The notes: generated by a model not told the origin, from the sequence alone. Counted from the first letter of the stretch, positions 49,786-56,874 are shown. The stretch is 64,000 nt of DNA from Humidesulfovibrio sp. (GCF_031082295.1 NZ_JAVHLD010000013.1:22629-86628), one strand, 5' to 3'. Translations and numbers: made by a program.

Positions 49786-50526
49786 ATGGGTATATCAGAG
49801 CAGATCATCGACACTTTAAACGCGCTGGTGCAGACGGAATATGAGGGCTACCCCAACCGCCTGGCCAAGCGCGTAGGCATCACGGTGCAGCAGCTCGGCC
49901 GCTGGCTCACGGGCGAGACCTCGCCGCAGCTGGAAAAGATAGGCCCCGTGCTCGACGCGCTAGGCTTCACCCTTGCGCCCCCGGGCGAACGCCAGGCCGC
50001 GCTTCAGCGCGAGGTGCAGTTCCTGGCGCCGCGGATACTGAGCGCCGAGCTCGGCACGCCACCGCCGGCGAGCGACGACTACTTCGCCGTGCCCCTGGCC
50101 GAGTCGCCCGTGGCCGCCGGGCCGGGCCTCATCAACGAGGACCAGGTGCGCGGCTGGATCATCGTCTGGCGCCACCACGAATCCATACGCTTCCGCACGG
50201 ACCTCGTGGCCGTGGAGATCGGCCGCGGCGAGACTTCCATGACGCCCACGCTGCATCCTGGCGACATCGTGCTGGTGGACCGCGCCGAGCGCCTGCCAGA
50301 CCCGGACGGCAAGATCATGCTTACCTGCGACCCGGACGGCGGGTGCGCCATCAAGAGAGTGAGCACTCGCAAGGTTGACGGCGATATCGAGTTGGTGTTT
50401 TATTCGGACAACGGCAAGGAGTTCCCCCCGCGCGTGCAGCGCCTAGGGCGCGACTACGGCGGCGAGCTGGCCCACGCCATCGGCGGCAGGGTAGTGTGGG
50501 CCTGGTCCGACATGACCAGGAAGTGA
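49786..50526 (+). CDS. Prophage repressor, LexA/S24-type (CI-like)
   Basis: 246 residues. N-terminal helix-turn-helix PNRLAKRVGITVQQLGRWLTGETSPQLEKI (about 23-52); S24 domain with catalytic Ser151 in GETSMTPTLHPGDIVLVDR and Lys190 in GCAIKRV, spaced as in LexA. A probable self-cleavage Ala-Gly lies in SPVAAGPG. RecA-stimulated cleavage would induce the prophage after DNA damage. AAGAGGAT precedes the ATG at 49786. It should bind the TACCA-N4-TGGTA sites on both sides of its transcription unit. Confidence 0.92.
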   Translation: MGISEQIIDTLNALVQTEYEGYPNRLAKRVGITVQQLGRWLTGETSPQLEKIGPVLDALGFTLAPPGERQAALQREVQFLAPRILSAELGTPPPASDDYFAVPLAESPVAAGPGLINEDQVRGWIIVWRHHESIRFRTDLVAVEIGRGETSMTPTLHPGDIVLVDRAERLPDPDGKIMLTCDPDGGCAIKRVSTRKVDGDIELVFYSDNGKEFPPRVQRLGRDYGGELAHAIGGRVVWAWSDMTRK

Positions 50527-50531
50527 ACGGC

Positions 50532-50723
50532 ATGAGCGCCCGCACGAAACTTGTACTTGCCTTCATTCCTTGGCTGGCCGGGTCCGTTGCCGGCGCCCTG
50601 CTTGCGGATGACCCGCCTGGTGACCTTGCCCTGGCCGGCTACATCCTGGTGATGATGCCCTTCTCGTATTTCGTGTGGGCCGCGCTCTATGACTACAACA
50701 AAGCCAGAAGGAGTCCGAGATGA
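50532..50723 (+). CDS. Small membrane protein co-transcribed with the repressor
   Basis: 63 residues with two membrane segments (KLVLAFIPWLAGSVAGALLA and LALAGYILVMMPFSYFVWAALY). ATG at 50532 is five bases after the repressor stop. Expressed in the lysogen, so it may be a superinfection-exclusion or other lysogenic conversion protein; this is inferred from position. Confidence 0.65.
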   Translation: MSARTKLVLAFIPWLAGSVAGALLADDPPGDLALAGYILVMMPFSYFVWAALYDYNKARRSPR

Positions 50724-51001
50724 AAAGCGCTTCCGTGCTCGTTTCCCTGGTCCTGGCCGCCATGCTTCTCGTCGGCTGCGCCACCAGCGCTAAAAAAATT
50801 GCCGATGTCCGCATAGGGATGACCAAGGCCGAAGTCATCCAAACGCTTGGTGAACCTTCTGGATATGGTGCGGAAGGACCGGACACCTATCTCAATTACA
50901 GCATGCTTGAAGCTGTCGGAGATTGGGACCACACAAAATATTCCGTCGTTTTAAGGAATGGACAGGTGGTGAAGTACGGCCGCTTTGACCAGTTGAAATA
51001 G
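50720..51001 (+). CDS. Small lipoprotein of SmpA/OmlA (BamE-like) type
   Basis: 93 residues. Signal peptide with lipobox LLVGC (Cys about 20), then ADVRIGMTKAEVIQTLGEPSGYGAEGPDTYLNYSM, the I..GMt..eV...lG.P pattern of SmpA/OmlA domains, and VVLRNGQVVKYGRF. Start overlaps the previous stop by four bases (ATGA). With that gene it forms a two-gene cassette behind the repressor, closed by two terminators: a lysogenic-conversion module is likely. Confidence 0.78.
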   Translation: MKSASVLVSLVLAAMLLVGCATSAKKIADVRIGMTKAEVIQTLGEPSGYGAEGPDTYLNYSMLEAVGDWDHTKYSVVLRNGQVVKYGRFDQLK

Positions 51002-51018
51002 TCTCAAACCACTGATGG

Positions 51019-51068
51019 GCGGGGCTTTAAGCCCCGCTTTTTTCCTTGCGCCAACTGGCGCTTTTTTT
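51019..51068 (+). terminator. Two tandem terminators after the repressor cassette
   Basis: First hairpin GCGGGGC (51019-51025) / GCCCCGC (51031-51037) followed by TTTTTT; second hairpin GCGCC (51048-51052) / GGCGC (51057-51061) with loop AACT and seven T. Together they isolate the lysogenic transcript from the rightward early promoter that follows at 51103. Confidence 0.9.
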
Positions 51069-51080
51069 GCGCCCTCCTCG

Positions 51081-51132
51081 CTACCATTTTTGGTATTTCT
51101 TCTTGACGAAAGCTACCACGTTTGGTAGTCAT
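51081..51132 (+). promoter_or_regulatory. Rightward early promoter with two repressor operators (PL-like)
   Basis: Operator TACCATTTTTGGTA (51082-51095), -35 TTGACG (51103-51108), 17-base spacer, TAGTCA at the -10 position (51126-51131), and operator TACCACGTTTGGTA (51114-51127) over the spacer and -10. Layout and sequence match the leftward unit at 49702-49753 without gaps. It should drive the rightward genes up to xis and int. Confidence 0.75.
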
Positions 51133-51672
51133 GGACTCACGCCACGCACACACCGGCCATACGAGAAAGCGGTGGAGCGCGCTGGGGCCAGCGGAGCGGC
51201 AGAGCCAAACCCACCCCAGCCGCGCAAAGCCTCCCAGGAACGCCAACCGGCCCGCAGCGGCGGTTGCTCTTTGATTCGCAGTCGTAGAGCCAGCAGGAAC
51301 GGAAGTGCGGACCCCCCGCCTGGTGCGTTCCTGCTGGCTAGGGCGCGGCGGCGTGGATGGACACGCTACCGAAAGAGGGGCTGACCCCAGCGGGGTCTGG
51401 CTGGTCAACGAGGGGGCGAGGAATGCGCCAGATGCAAAAGTACCTCATCCAAGAGCCCCAATAGCCGGAATCAAGCCCGGCCTGCGCCCGAATCCACGAC
51501 TGCGAATCTCCTACGGGAATGCCGGGCCTCGACATCGCGGGCTGACAGCGGAGTCTCTAGCGGTCCTCACAGGACGCCCGGCAGGGACGGTATCAGCAAG
51601 GACCGCGACCGCTGAAAGGGTGCGGAGGGGAAAGGAGCCTTCCGCACCCCACCCGCAGACAACGGAGGCGCC
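51133..51672 (+). other. 540-base leader without a convincing gene, rich in stable hairpins
   Basis: Inverted repeats: AGCCAGCAGGAACG (51288-51301) with CGTTCCTGCTGGCT (51326-51339), a perfect 14-bp stem with an inner GCGG/CCGC stem; GACCCC/GGGGTC (51383-51397); GCGGTCCT (51560-51567) with AGGACCGC (51599-51606); GGGTGCGGA (51618-51626) with TCCGCACCC (51641-51649). Small reading frames exist (for example 51131-51274) but look like chance. Candidate structured leader or regulatory RNA. Confidence 0.5.
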
Positions 51673-51867
51673 ATGTTTGACCCGGAATACGCCCGCGCCA
51701 GGCGCGCGGAGCTCTGGACGCGGGACTTTGTGCCCGGCCTGGAGCCAAGCAGGAGGATGGAATGCCCAACAAGCCCCGACAGGAAAAGCGCATCTGCGCC
51801 TTATGCGGCACACGCACCAGGCGCTTGTTGCCCACGGAAGGGACCGCGACATGATCCGCTTTCTTGA
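51673..51867 (+). CDS. Small phage ORF, uncertain
   Basis: 64 codons; ATG with GGAGGCGCC just upstream. The first 28 residues (MFDPEYARARRAELWTRDFVPGLEPSRR) look natural, but the rest (PTSPDRKSASAPYAAHAPGACCPRKG) overlaps two other candidate frames and reads like a shadow. Either a short real gene or a gene truncated by drift. Confidence 0.35.
   Translation: MFDPEYARARRAELWTRDFVPGLEPSRRMECPTSPDRKSASAPYAAHAPGACCPRKGPRHDPLS
51762..51854 (+). CDS. 30-residue mini-protein with CxxC
   Basis: MPNKPRQEKRICALCGTRTR then RLLPTEGTAT, with a CALC pair. AGGAGG lies six bases upstream of the ATG, and the stop overlaps the next ATG as ATGA, which supports translation. A zinc-binding half-site could dimerize. 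Function unknown. Confidence 0.5.
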   Translation: MPNKPRQEKRICALCGTRTRRLLPTEGTAT

Positions 51868-52003
51868 CAACATCTTGGGTCTGGTGCCGCCAGTGGTCTT
51901 GGGTGCCATCGCCTACGAGAACGGCTTTTCCGTATCCGCATCGCTTGGGGTGGTCATCGTAGCCCTGTACCTGGCTACCATCACTAAGCGGCTTGGAGGG
52001 TAG
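51851..52003 (+). CDS. Small membrane protein
   Basis: 50 residues, MIRFLDNILGLVPPVVLGAI then YENGFSVSASLGVVIVALYLATITKRLGG: two membrane segments joined by a short loop. Coupled by ATGA to the preceding mini-gene and followed three bases later by the next ATG. Function unknown. Confidence 0.6.
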   Translation: MIRFLDNILGLVPPVVLGAIAYENGFSVSASLGVVIVALYLATITKRLGG

Positions 52004-52006
52004 CCC

Positions 52007-52597
52007 ATGACACGCTACCTCATCAACTGCATCATCGCCTTTGCCGTTGGCATGTTCTGGAGTGTCAGCGGTTCGCCCTGGTACAAGAGCGTGCTCATGT
52101 TCTTGAGCGTGCTTCTTATGCTGGAGTGGTTCAACCCCAGCAACATCCTAAAAACCAGGGTCGGAATCTTTACTGTAAAAGCCCTCACCAAACTGATCCG
52201 CTGGTTGGGCGTGGATGACATGCCGCCCGTTGCCACCCCGGCAAGACGTAGCGCCCCGTTACGTCAAGGCTACATCCGCCTGCGCGGAATCAACATCGAG
52301 ATCGACGGCATGGGGCAGGACGGCCAGGCCATCCTCGCGGAGTGCACACGGCTACGCGATGGCGTGGATCGGCTGGCGCTGGAGGCCTTGGGCCTGGTCA
52401 ACCCCATTTTGGACTACGCTTGCCGCGTTTCGGGCGTGTTGAAGTCCACCAAGTTTTCCTGGGAACCCGGCGACGTTGACCCCGAGGCTCTTTGCACCAT
52501 CCTTGCGGAGTCCAGGTTTGAGTCCAAGCACTACGACATGCCAAAAGTCGCCCGCCTGGCCAGGCGCGTGACATGGATCAAGGGGGAAAATGCATGA
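52007..52597 (+). CDS. Membrane-anchored phage protein, unknown function
   Basis: 196 residues. Two membrane segments at about 5-25 and 30-45 (YLINCIIAFAVGMFWSVSG; VLMFLSVLLMLEWF), then a cytoplasmic domain with GYIRLRGINIEIDGMGQDGQAIL and helical DRLALEALGLVNPILDYACRVSGVLK. No family recognised. Followed by an ATGA-coupled 33-residue gene. Confidence 0.6.
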   Translation: MTRYLINCIIAFAVGMFWSVSGSPWYKSVLMFLSVLLMLEWFNPSNILKTRVGIFTVKALTKLIRWLGVDDMPPVATPARRSAPLRQGYIRLRGINIEIDGMGQDGQAILAECTRLRDGVDRLALEALGLVNPILDYACRVSGVLKSTKFSWEPGDVDPEALCTILAESRFESKHYDMPKVARLARRVTWIKGENA

Positions 52598-52695
52598 GCC
52601 GCCAGCAGTTCGCCCTGCTCCTCCTCGTCGTCATCGTCCTTTTTGTCACCATCACCGCGGCCCGCTACAGGGCGCACAACCGCAGGAAGGTGTAG
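52594..52695 (+). CDS. 33-residue single-span membrane peptide
   Basis: MSRQQFALLLLVVIVLFVTI then TAARYRAHNRRKV: one membrane helix and a basic tail. ATG overlaps the preceding TGA as ATGA, and the next gene starts two bases after its stop, so it is well placed to be translated. Similar tiny membrane peptides occur in many phages; role unknown. Confidence 0.6.
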   Translation: MSRQQFALLLLVVIVLFVTITAARYRAHNRRKV

Positions 52696-52697
52696 CC

Positions 52698-53021
52698 ATG
52701 AGCCAACACATATACATGGGGCCGCCTGAAATACTCCGCCCCAAGGACGAGTTCACCCGCGCCATGTGGTGCCCGGAGGTGGAGGAGGAGCGGCGCCGCG
52801 CACGGAGCGACAAAGGCGCAGCGGAGTCTGAATTGCACCACCTGAAGCGTTTTGCCGTGGGCACACCCAGCCACGGCGGCCGCATCTTCACTTTGCACCT
52901 GGAGTTCGACGGCATGATGCTCGCCTCCATGGCCGGAAACATGGAGCAGGCGCGTGATTTCATGTGGGCCTGCGTCGAGGAAAAGATCGTCAACAACCTG
53001 TTTCGTGCGAGGCGGTCATGA
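52698..53021 (+). CDS. Hypothetical phage protein
   Basis: 107 residues, soluble (MSQHIYMGPPEILRPKDEFTRAMWCPEVEEERRRARSDKG at the start; FTLHLEFDGMMLASMAGNMEQARDFMWACVEEKI near the end). ATG at 52698 with AGGAAGG upstream; the stop overlaps the next ATG by four bases. Not recognised. Confidence 0.6.
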   Translation: MSQHIYMGPPEILRPKDEFTRAMWCPEVEEERRRARSDKGAAESELHHLKRFAVGTPSHGGRIFTLHLEFDGMMLASMAGNMEQARDFMWACVEEKIVNNLFRARRS

Positions 53022-54070
53022 GCGGCGCAACCAAGATCGAGTTCTGCCACATGACGGTCAACCCGCTGGTCGGGTGCTCGCGCAAGAGCCCGGGCTGTGA
53101 CCACTGCTACGCCGTGACTATGGCCCGCCGGCACGGTGGTAACCCCAAGACGCCGCAGTACCACGGCCTGACGCGCATGAGCATCGGCGGCCCGGAGTGG
53201 ACCGGCGAGGTGCGCTGGGTGCCGGGCGTGCTGGAAAAGGCGCTGGTGGGGCTGACCCTGTGCCGCACCAGCAAGCGCGTCTTCATCTGCTCCATGTCCG
53301 ACATCGCCCACGAGAAGGCCACCCTGCAGCACCTGGCCAACGTGTACGCCTTTGCCGCGGCGCTGCCGCGGCACAAAATCATCCTCATCACCAAGCGGCC
53401 GGACCTGCTGCTGCTGCGCACCCGGGCGCTGATGGAGCGCCTGGAAAACTTCCGCGACACCTGGGACGCCGCGCGCAAGCAGTTGTACGACGCCTGCAAC
53501 GCCGCTGCACGGGCGCGGTTCAGCGTCAACCGCGACAGCAAAAGCGCCCTGGCGCTCCAGAACAAAGCGGAAGCCATCGGTATCCTGTACGCCGACGTGC
53601 GGTTCCCGCTCAAGAACGTCATGCTTATGGCAACAGTGGAGGATCAGGAAAGGCTGGAGGAGCGGATCGAGCCCATGATGGAACTGGCCGCGCGCGGCTG
53701 GCACACGGGCCTGATCTCCGAGCCCATGCTGTCGGGCATCGACCCGGATCGCATCACCATCAGCAACGAGGACGGCAGCGGCTACAACATCAACGCGCTC
53801 GAAGGCACGGCCTGGGACGAGGAGAACGGCGAGCTCTCCACGGACCTGGACGGCGAGGTTCCGGCCAAGGCCATCGAGTGGTTCGTCTGCGGCATGGAGC
53901 AGGGGCCTGGCAGGCGCCTCCTGGACATCCGGTTCGCTATGGCCCGTGCCACGGAATGCGCCATCGCGGGTGTGCCGTGCTTCTTCAAAAAGGACAGCTA
54001 CGGGCGTTACCCCGCCCAAATGCCCCGCCACTTCCCGGAGTGGATGCTGTGCGACGGGGAGGCGAAATGA
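53018..54070 (+). CDS. Phage Gp37/Gp68-like (DUF5131) protein
   Basis: 350 residues from the ATG at 53018. WNPL-type opening here MTVNPLVGCSRKSPGCDHCYAVTMARRHGG gives a CxxxSxGCxxCYA cluster typical of DUF5131/Gp37 proteins, which have a radical-SAM-like barrel layout; SDIAHE, FLITKRPDLL-like HKIILITKRPDLL, MLMATVEDQERLEERI, LISEPML and WFVCGMEQGPGRRLL follow in order. A long insertion (about 150-190) is unusual. Function in phages is unclear; an Fe-S or zinc site is likely. Confidence 0.85.
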   Translation: MSGATKIEFCHMTVNPLVGCSRKSPGCDHCYAVTMARRHGGNPKTPQYHGLTRMSIGGPEWTGEVRWVPGVLEKALVGLTLCRTSKRVFICSMSDIAHEKATLQHLANVYAFAAALPRHKIILITKRPDLLLLRTRALMERLENFRDTWDAARKQLYDACNAAARARFSVNRDSKSALALQNKAEAIGILYADVRFPLKNVMLMATVEDQERLEERIEPMMELAARGWHTGLISEPMLSGIDPDRITISNEDGSGYNINALEGTAWDEENGELSTDLDGEVPAKAIEWFVCGMEQGPGRRLLDIRFAMARATECAIAGVPCFFKKDSYGRYPAQMPRHFPEWMLCDGEAK

Positions 54071-54735
54071 AAGAGCGCCCCATCATCTTCTCCGGCCCCA
54101 TGGTCCGCGCGATCCTGGCCGGGACCAAGACGCAGACGCGGCGGCCGGTGAAGCCGCAGCCTGAGCCATATGGAGAGCCTGACTCGTGGTGGCATCCGGC
54201 GACAGAGGGTGAACCCCAATGGGGGGCACACCTCTCAGATGCCATCAAGTGGGTATGCCCCTACGGCCAGCCCGGCGACCGCCTGTGGGTGCGGGAGGAG
54301 TGGCACATCGCGGGCAGCTCAAAGCACCATTCTGAGCCGTTCCAGCGCATCCATGTAGCCTACCGCCCACACTCTCAAATGGCAATAAAAGGCGGGCACA
54401 GGGTTGACGGCAAGACGTTCCACCTTGACCCTAACACGCCATATCCGTGTTCCAGCACCCCAAGCCACCGCAAGGACGGCGCTATACGCTGGCGCCCTTC
54501 CATCCATATGCCCCGCTGGGCCTGCCGCCTGGTGCTGGAGATCGTGAGCGTGCGCGTGGAGCTGTTGAAAGACATCACCATAGCCGATGCACAGGCTGAA
54601 GGCTTTGACGGGCACGGGGCCATAATACCCTTCATCCAGACGTGGGAGCGCATGTACGGCAACCGTGGCCTTGGCTGCGACGCCAACCCTTGGGTGTGGG
54701 TGGTGGGGCTCAAGAGGGTGGAGGTGGCCGCATGA
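54067..54735 (+). CDS. ASCH-like phage protein
   Basis: 222 residues. KERPIIFSGPMVRAILAGTKTQTRRPVKPQP is the standard opening (piiFs..mvrAiLaGrKTqTRRpv), followed by GDRLWVREEWH and RPSIHMPRWACRLVLEIVSVRVELLKDITIADAQAEGF and WERMYGNRGLGCDANPWVWVVGLKRVE. It belongs to the phage ASCH/PUA-like family usually found next to Gp37-like genes; a role in nucleic-acid binding or modification is suspected. Overlaps the Gp37-like stop by four bases. Confidence 0.85.
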   Translation: MKERPIIFSGPMVRAILAGTKTQTRRPVKPQPEPYGEPDSWWHPATEGEPQWGAHLSDAIKWVCPYGQPGDRLWVREEWHIAGSSKHHSEPFQRIHVAYRPHSQMAIKGGHRVDGKTFHLDPNTPYPCSSTPSHRKDGAIRWRPSIHMPRWACRLVLEIVSVRVELLKDITIADAQAEGFDGHGAIIPFIQTWERMYGNRGLGCDANPWVWVVGLKRVEVAA

Positions 54736-55016
54736 GCACTTCCGACAAGCTGCAGGACCTGATTTCGCGTTGCGAGGGCGCGGTGTACATTTCCGTGAAC
54801 GAGCACCGCAACTGCTACGACAGCGTGGAGCAGCACCTCGCAAACATGCCGACCAAGACGGACGACATCAACCCGGACGTGCGGGAGAAGATGATCCAGC
54901 TGGACACCGTGGTGGAGGTGCAGTTCTACCCGCTGACCCCGGTCGGCTTCCACGTTGTCTACCACCACGATCTCGACGCCGCGCTCGACGAGGCCCTGGC
55001 TTGCTTGGGCAAATGA
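54732..55016 (+). CDS. Hypothetical phage protein
   Basis: 94 residues, acidic, soluble (CEGAVYISVNEHRNCYDSVEQHLANM; VVEVQFYPLTPVGFHVVYHHDLDAALDEALACLGK). The pattern of alternating strands with a C-terminal helix recalls small antirestriction-like or Gp-type proteins but no name can be given. ATG overlaps the preceding TGA. Confidence 0.6.
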   Translation: MSTSDKLQDLISRCEGAVYISVNEHRNCYDSVEQHLANMPTKTDDINPDVREKMIQLDTVVEVQFYPLTPVGFHVVYHHDLDAALDEALACLGK

Positions 55017-55039
55017 TTCAGGATCATAAGGAGGACTAA

Positions 55040-55294
55040 GTGATCTACCAGTACTACCTTCCCGACCACGGGGAAGACGCAACGGACGCCACCGAGTTCG
55101 ACAGCCATTGGGGAAAGGACAGCCTTCGCTGGGTGGCGCAGGACGCGGCGGAGGAACATCATTCCGAGCACGACGGATGGGAGCACAACTGGCCGCTCCT
55201 GTTCGTCATCCTCGATGAAAACGGTGACGAGCTGGGGCGCTTCAACGTGGAGCGCGAGACTCGCCCGGAGTTCCACGCCTCCGAAGCCAAATGA
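55040..55294 (+). CDS. Hypothetical acidic phage protein
   Basis: 84 residues, GTG start at 55040 with AAGGAGG five bases upstream. Strongly acidic with many His (DSHWGKDSLRWVAQDAAEEHHSEHDGWEHNWPLLFVILDENGDELGRF). Acidic small proteins can mimic DNA, as many antirestriction proteins do, but this is speculation. Confidence 0.6.
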   Translation: MIYQYYLPDHGEDATDATEFDSHWGKDSLRWVAQDAAEEHHSEHDGWEHNWPLLFVILDENGDELGRFNVERETRPEFHASEAK

Positions 55295-55389
55295 CACCTA
55301 ATCATCCGCGTTTCATTTGTTAACAACAATACCTCTTGCGTCTCAAATCACCAGAAAAACGAGACACAAGTTGCCGCAGAGGAATATAC

Positions 55390-55653
55390 GTGTACATCCG
55401 CACAGCCAAGGCCAGGGAAATCATCGACGCCGACACCGACGAGGCCGCAAGGAAGATCCTTGAAGGCCTCGGCGTGGTGCCGGTGGACTTTGGGCCTGGC
55501 CGCGGGCGCGGGCTGCGCTGGCCAAAGGATGAAATAATTATTGCCATGGACAAAAGGCGCTTCGGCGTCAAGCGGCCCCTGCCGGCACAAAAAAGGGTTG
55601 AGTGGACGCGGGAACTCGTGGTAGCGGCGGTGCATGGCGATACAAAAGCGTGA
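55390..55653 (+). CDS. Excisionase-like / AlpA-type DNA-binding protein
   Basis: 87 residues from the GTG at 55390 (AGAGGA upstream); an in-frame TTG at 55336 is less likely. MYIRTAKAREIIDADTDEAARKILEGLGVVPVDFGPGRGRGLRWPKDEIIIAMDKRR fits short winged-helix excisionases or helix-turn-helix regulators (ppidfG.Grg.G.RW). It lies directly before int and overlaps it by 20 bases, as recombination directionality factors often do. Confidence 0.7.
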   Translation: MYIRTAKAREIIDADTDEAARKILEGLGVVPVDFGPGRGRGLRWPKDEIIIAMDKRRFGVKRPLPAQKRVEWTRELVVAAVHGDTKA

Positions 55654-56761
55654 CCGCAAGGCCAAGCCCTACCAGGTCTACTACGTCAACCCCAGCACCA
55701 GGAAAAGGGAAACGAGGTCGTTTGCCACCCTGCGCGAGGCCAGCGAGTACGACTCGGAGATCAAGCACAGGCTGAAGTTCAAGCCGGAATCCTTCGGCAC
55801 GGAGCACAGCTCCGGCATTGCCCCCAGCTTCCAGACCCTCACCCTGGCCTACCTCAAGCACAAACGCTTTCCACCCAAGAGCGAGAACGAGACGTTCCAC
55901 CACCTCAAGCCCGTCATGCCGGTCATCGGCCACCTCACCGCCGAGGAGATAACCCGCTCCACCCTGCGCGTGCTGGTCATGCGCCTGTCCGAGGGCGGCA
56001 TCAAGCAAAACACGGTCAACCGCCGCATCAGCATCGTCAAATCCGTGCTGGCCTGGGCCGAGGACGCGGAACTCATCGAGGTGAACCACGCCCGCGGCTT
56101 CAAGTGCCTGCGCGGCGAGGACACCCTGCTGCAGCCGCCCACGCCCGGGGAGATAGAGCGCATCCTGGCCGTGGCGCCGGACCACCTCATCCGCGCCGTG
56201 ACCCTTTCCTTCTACCTCGGGGTGCGCGTTGGCCCGTCCGAGCTGCTGCGCCTGCGCTGGGAACATTTTGATCTGGAGCGCAAAAAGGTCATCGTCCACA
56301 GCGCCAGGAAGAACCCCAAGGCGCCCTGGCGCGTCATCGACCTGAAAGAGGCCCTGATGCCCCTGCTGCTGCGTTGGCAGCAGGACGGGCACGAGTATGT
56401 CATCCACTACGCCAGGCGCGCCCACGGCCAGGTTGTGGACCTTCCAGTGACCACGTTCAAGCGCTCCTGGCACACGGCTTTGCGCGCCGCCGGCATCACA
56501 AGGCGCATCCGCCCTTACGACCTGCGCCACGCCTTTGCCACCTATGCCCTGGCGCACGGCGCGGATCTCAAGTCCGTGAGCGAGATCATGGGCCACGCCG
56601 ACACGTCCATGGTGCTCAAGCGCTACCAGCACGCCCTGCCTGCGCAGAAACTGGCGGCCATCAACGCCGGGCCGGTGCTGAAAGTGGCTACATCAAATGG
56701 CTACGTTTCTGGCCCCAAAACACCCCTTTCCGAGGTAGCCACTCACGAAAAAGTGCAATAA
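55634..56761 (+). CDS. int: Tyrosine-family phage integrase
   Basis: 375 residues. N-terminal arm-binding and core-binding domains (to about 165), then the catalytic domain with Arg198 (GVRVGPSELLRLRW), box II PYDLRHAFATYALAHG (Arg298; Tyr in place of the usual His three residues before it, as in some phage integrases), His321 (IMGHAD) and nucleophile Tyr331 (KRYQHALP). It recombines attP with tRNA-Pro. The gene ends 22 bases before attR, and its 3' end contains candidate arm-type sites. Confidence 0.95.
   Translation: MAIQKRDRKAKPYQVYYVNPSTRKRETRSFATLREASEYDSEIKHRLKFKPESFGTEHSSGIAPSFQTLTLAYLKHKRFPPKSENETFHHLKPVMPVIGHLTAEEITRSTLRVLVMRLSEGGIKQNTVNRRISIVKSVLAWAEDAELIEVNHARGFKCLRGEDTLLQPPTPGEIERILAVAPDHLIRAVTLSFYLGVRVGPSELLRLRWEHFDLERKKVIVHSARKNPKAPWRVIDLKEALMPLLLRWQQDGHEYVIHYARRAHGQVVDLPVTTFKRSWHTALRAAGITRRIRPYDLRHAFATYALAHGADLKSVSEIMGHADTSMVLKRYQHALPAQKLAAINAGPVLKVATSNGYVSGPKTPLSEVATHEKVQ
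56684..56743. promoter_or_regulatory. Candidate integrase arm-type sites, right (P) arm
   Basis: GTGGCTACAT at 56684-56693 and ATGGCTACGT at 56697-56706, starts 13 bases apart as in the left arm, plus an inverted copy AGTGGCTACC (complement of 56734-56743). All lie within the last codons of int, 41-100 bases from attR. Confidence 0.55.
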
Positions 56762-56783
56762 AAACAAGGCATATAGAATGCGT

Positions 56784-56874
56784 CGCCGCGTTCGGGACGC
56801 GGAGACCGGAGGTTCAAATCCTCTCATCCCGACCAGACAAATCAAGGGCTTGCGGCATAAACCGTAAGCCCTTT
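56784..56874 (+). repeat. attR: 91-bp direct repeat at the right prophage end
   Basis: Exact copy of 13919-14009. It contains the tRNA-Pro 3' part from the anticodon stem, CCA, and the terminator hairpin, but not the tRNA 5' half, so it is not a functional tRNA gene. The hairpin now stands after int and before the ftsK terminator. Confidence 0.97.

Larger units (their letters stand above)
13919..56874. mobile_element. Prophage of a short-tailed phage inserted in tRNA-Pro
   Basis: Bounded by perfect 91-bp att repeats and carrying integrase, excisionase-like, repressor, Cro-like, replication, lysis, packaging, capsid and tail genes. Head-to-tail genes resemble a Bordetella BPP-1-like or T7-like podovirus plan: portal, Bbp19-like, scaffold, capsid, Bbp16-like cement, tail tubular proteins A and B, gp13/gp14/gp15-like internal proteins, giant internal protein, tail fibre. 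No tape-measure or sheath gene is seen, which fits a short tail. All key modules are open, so it may be inducible; the sequence alone cannot prove that. Confidence 0.96.

Noticed and set aside
51131..51274. 47-codon frame starting MDSRHAHTGHTRKRW right after the rightward promoter
   Set aside because: Its ATG overlaps the -10 position, so it would lie upstream of the transcript start; composition is Arg/Ala/Pro-rich as in shadow frames.
53197..54066. Long second frame through the Gp37-like gene
   Set aside because: The 512-codon frame is a shadow up to 54066; only the part from ATG 54067 (ASCH-like) is convincing.
56784..56837. A second tRNA-Pro at the right end
   Set aside because: Only the 3' part from the anticodon stem is present; acceptor 5' strand and D arm are missing. 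It is the att repeat.
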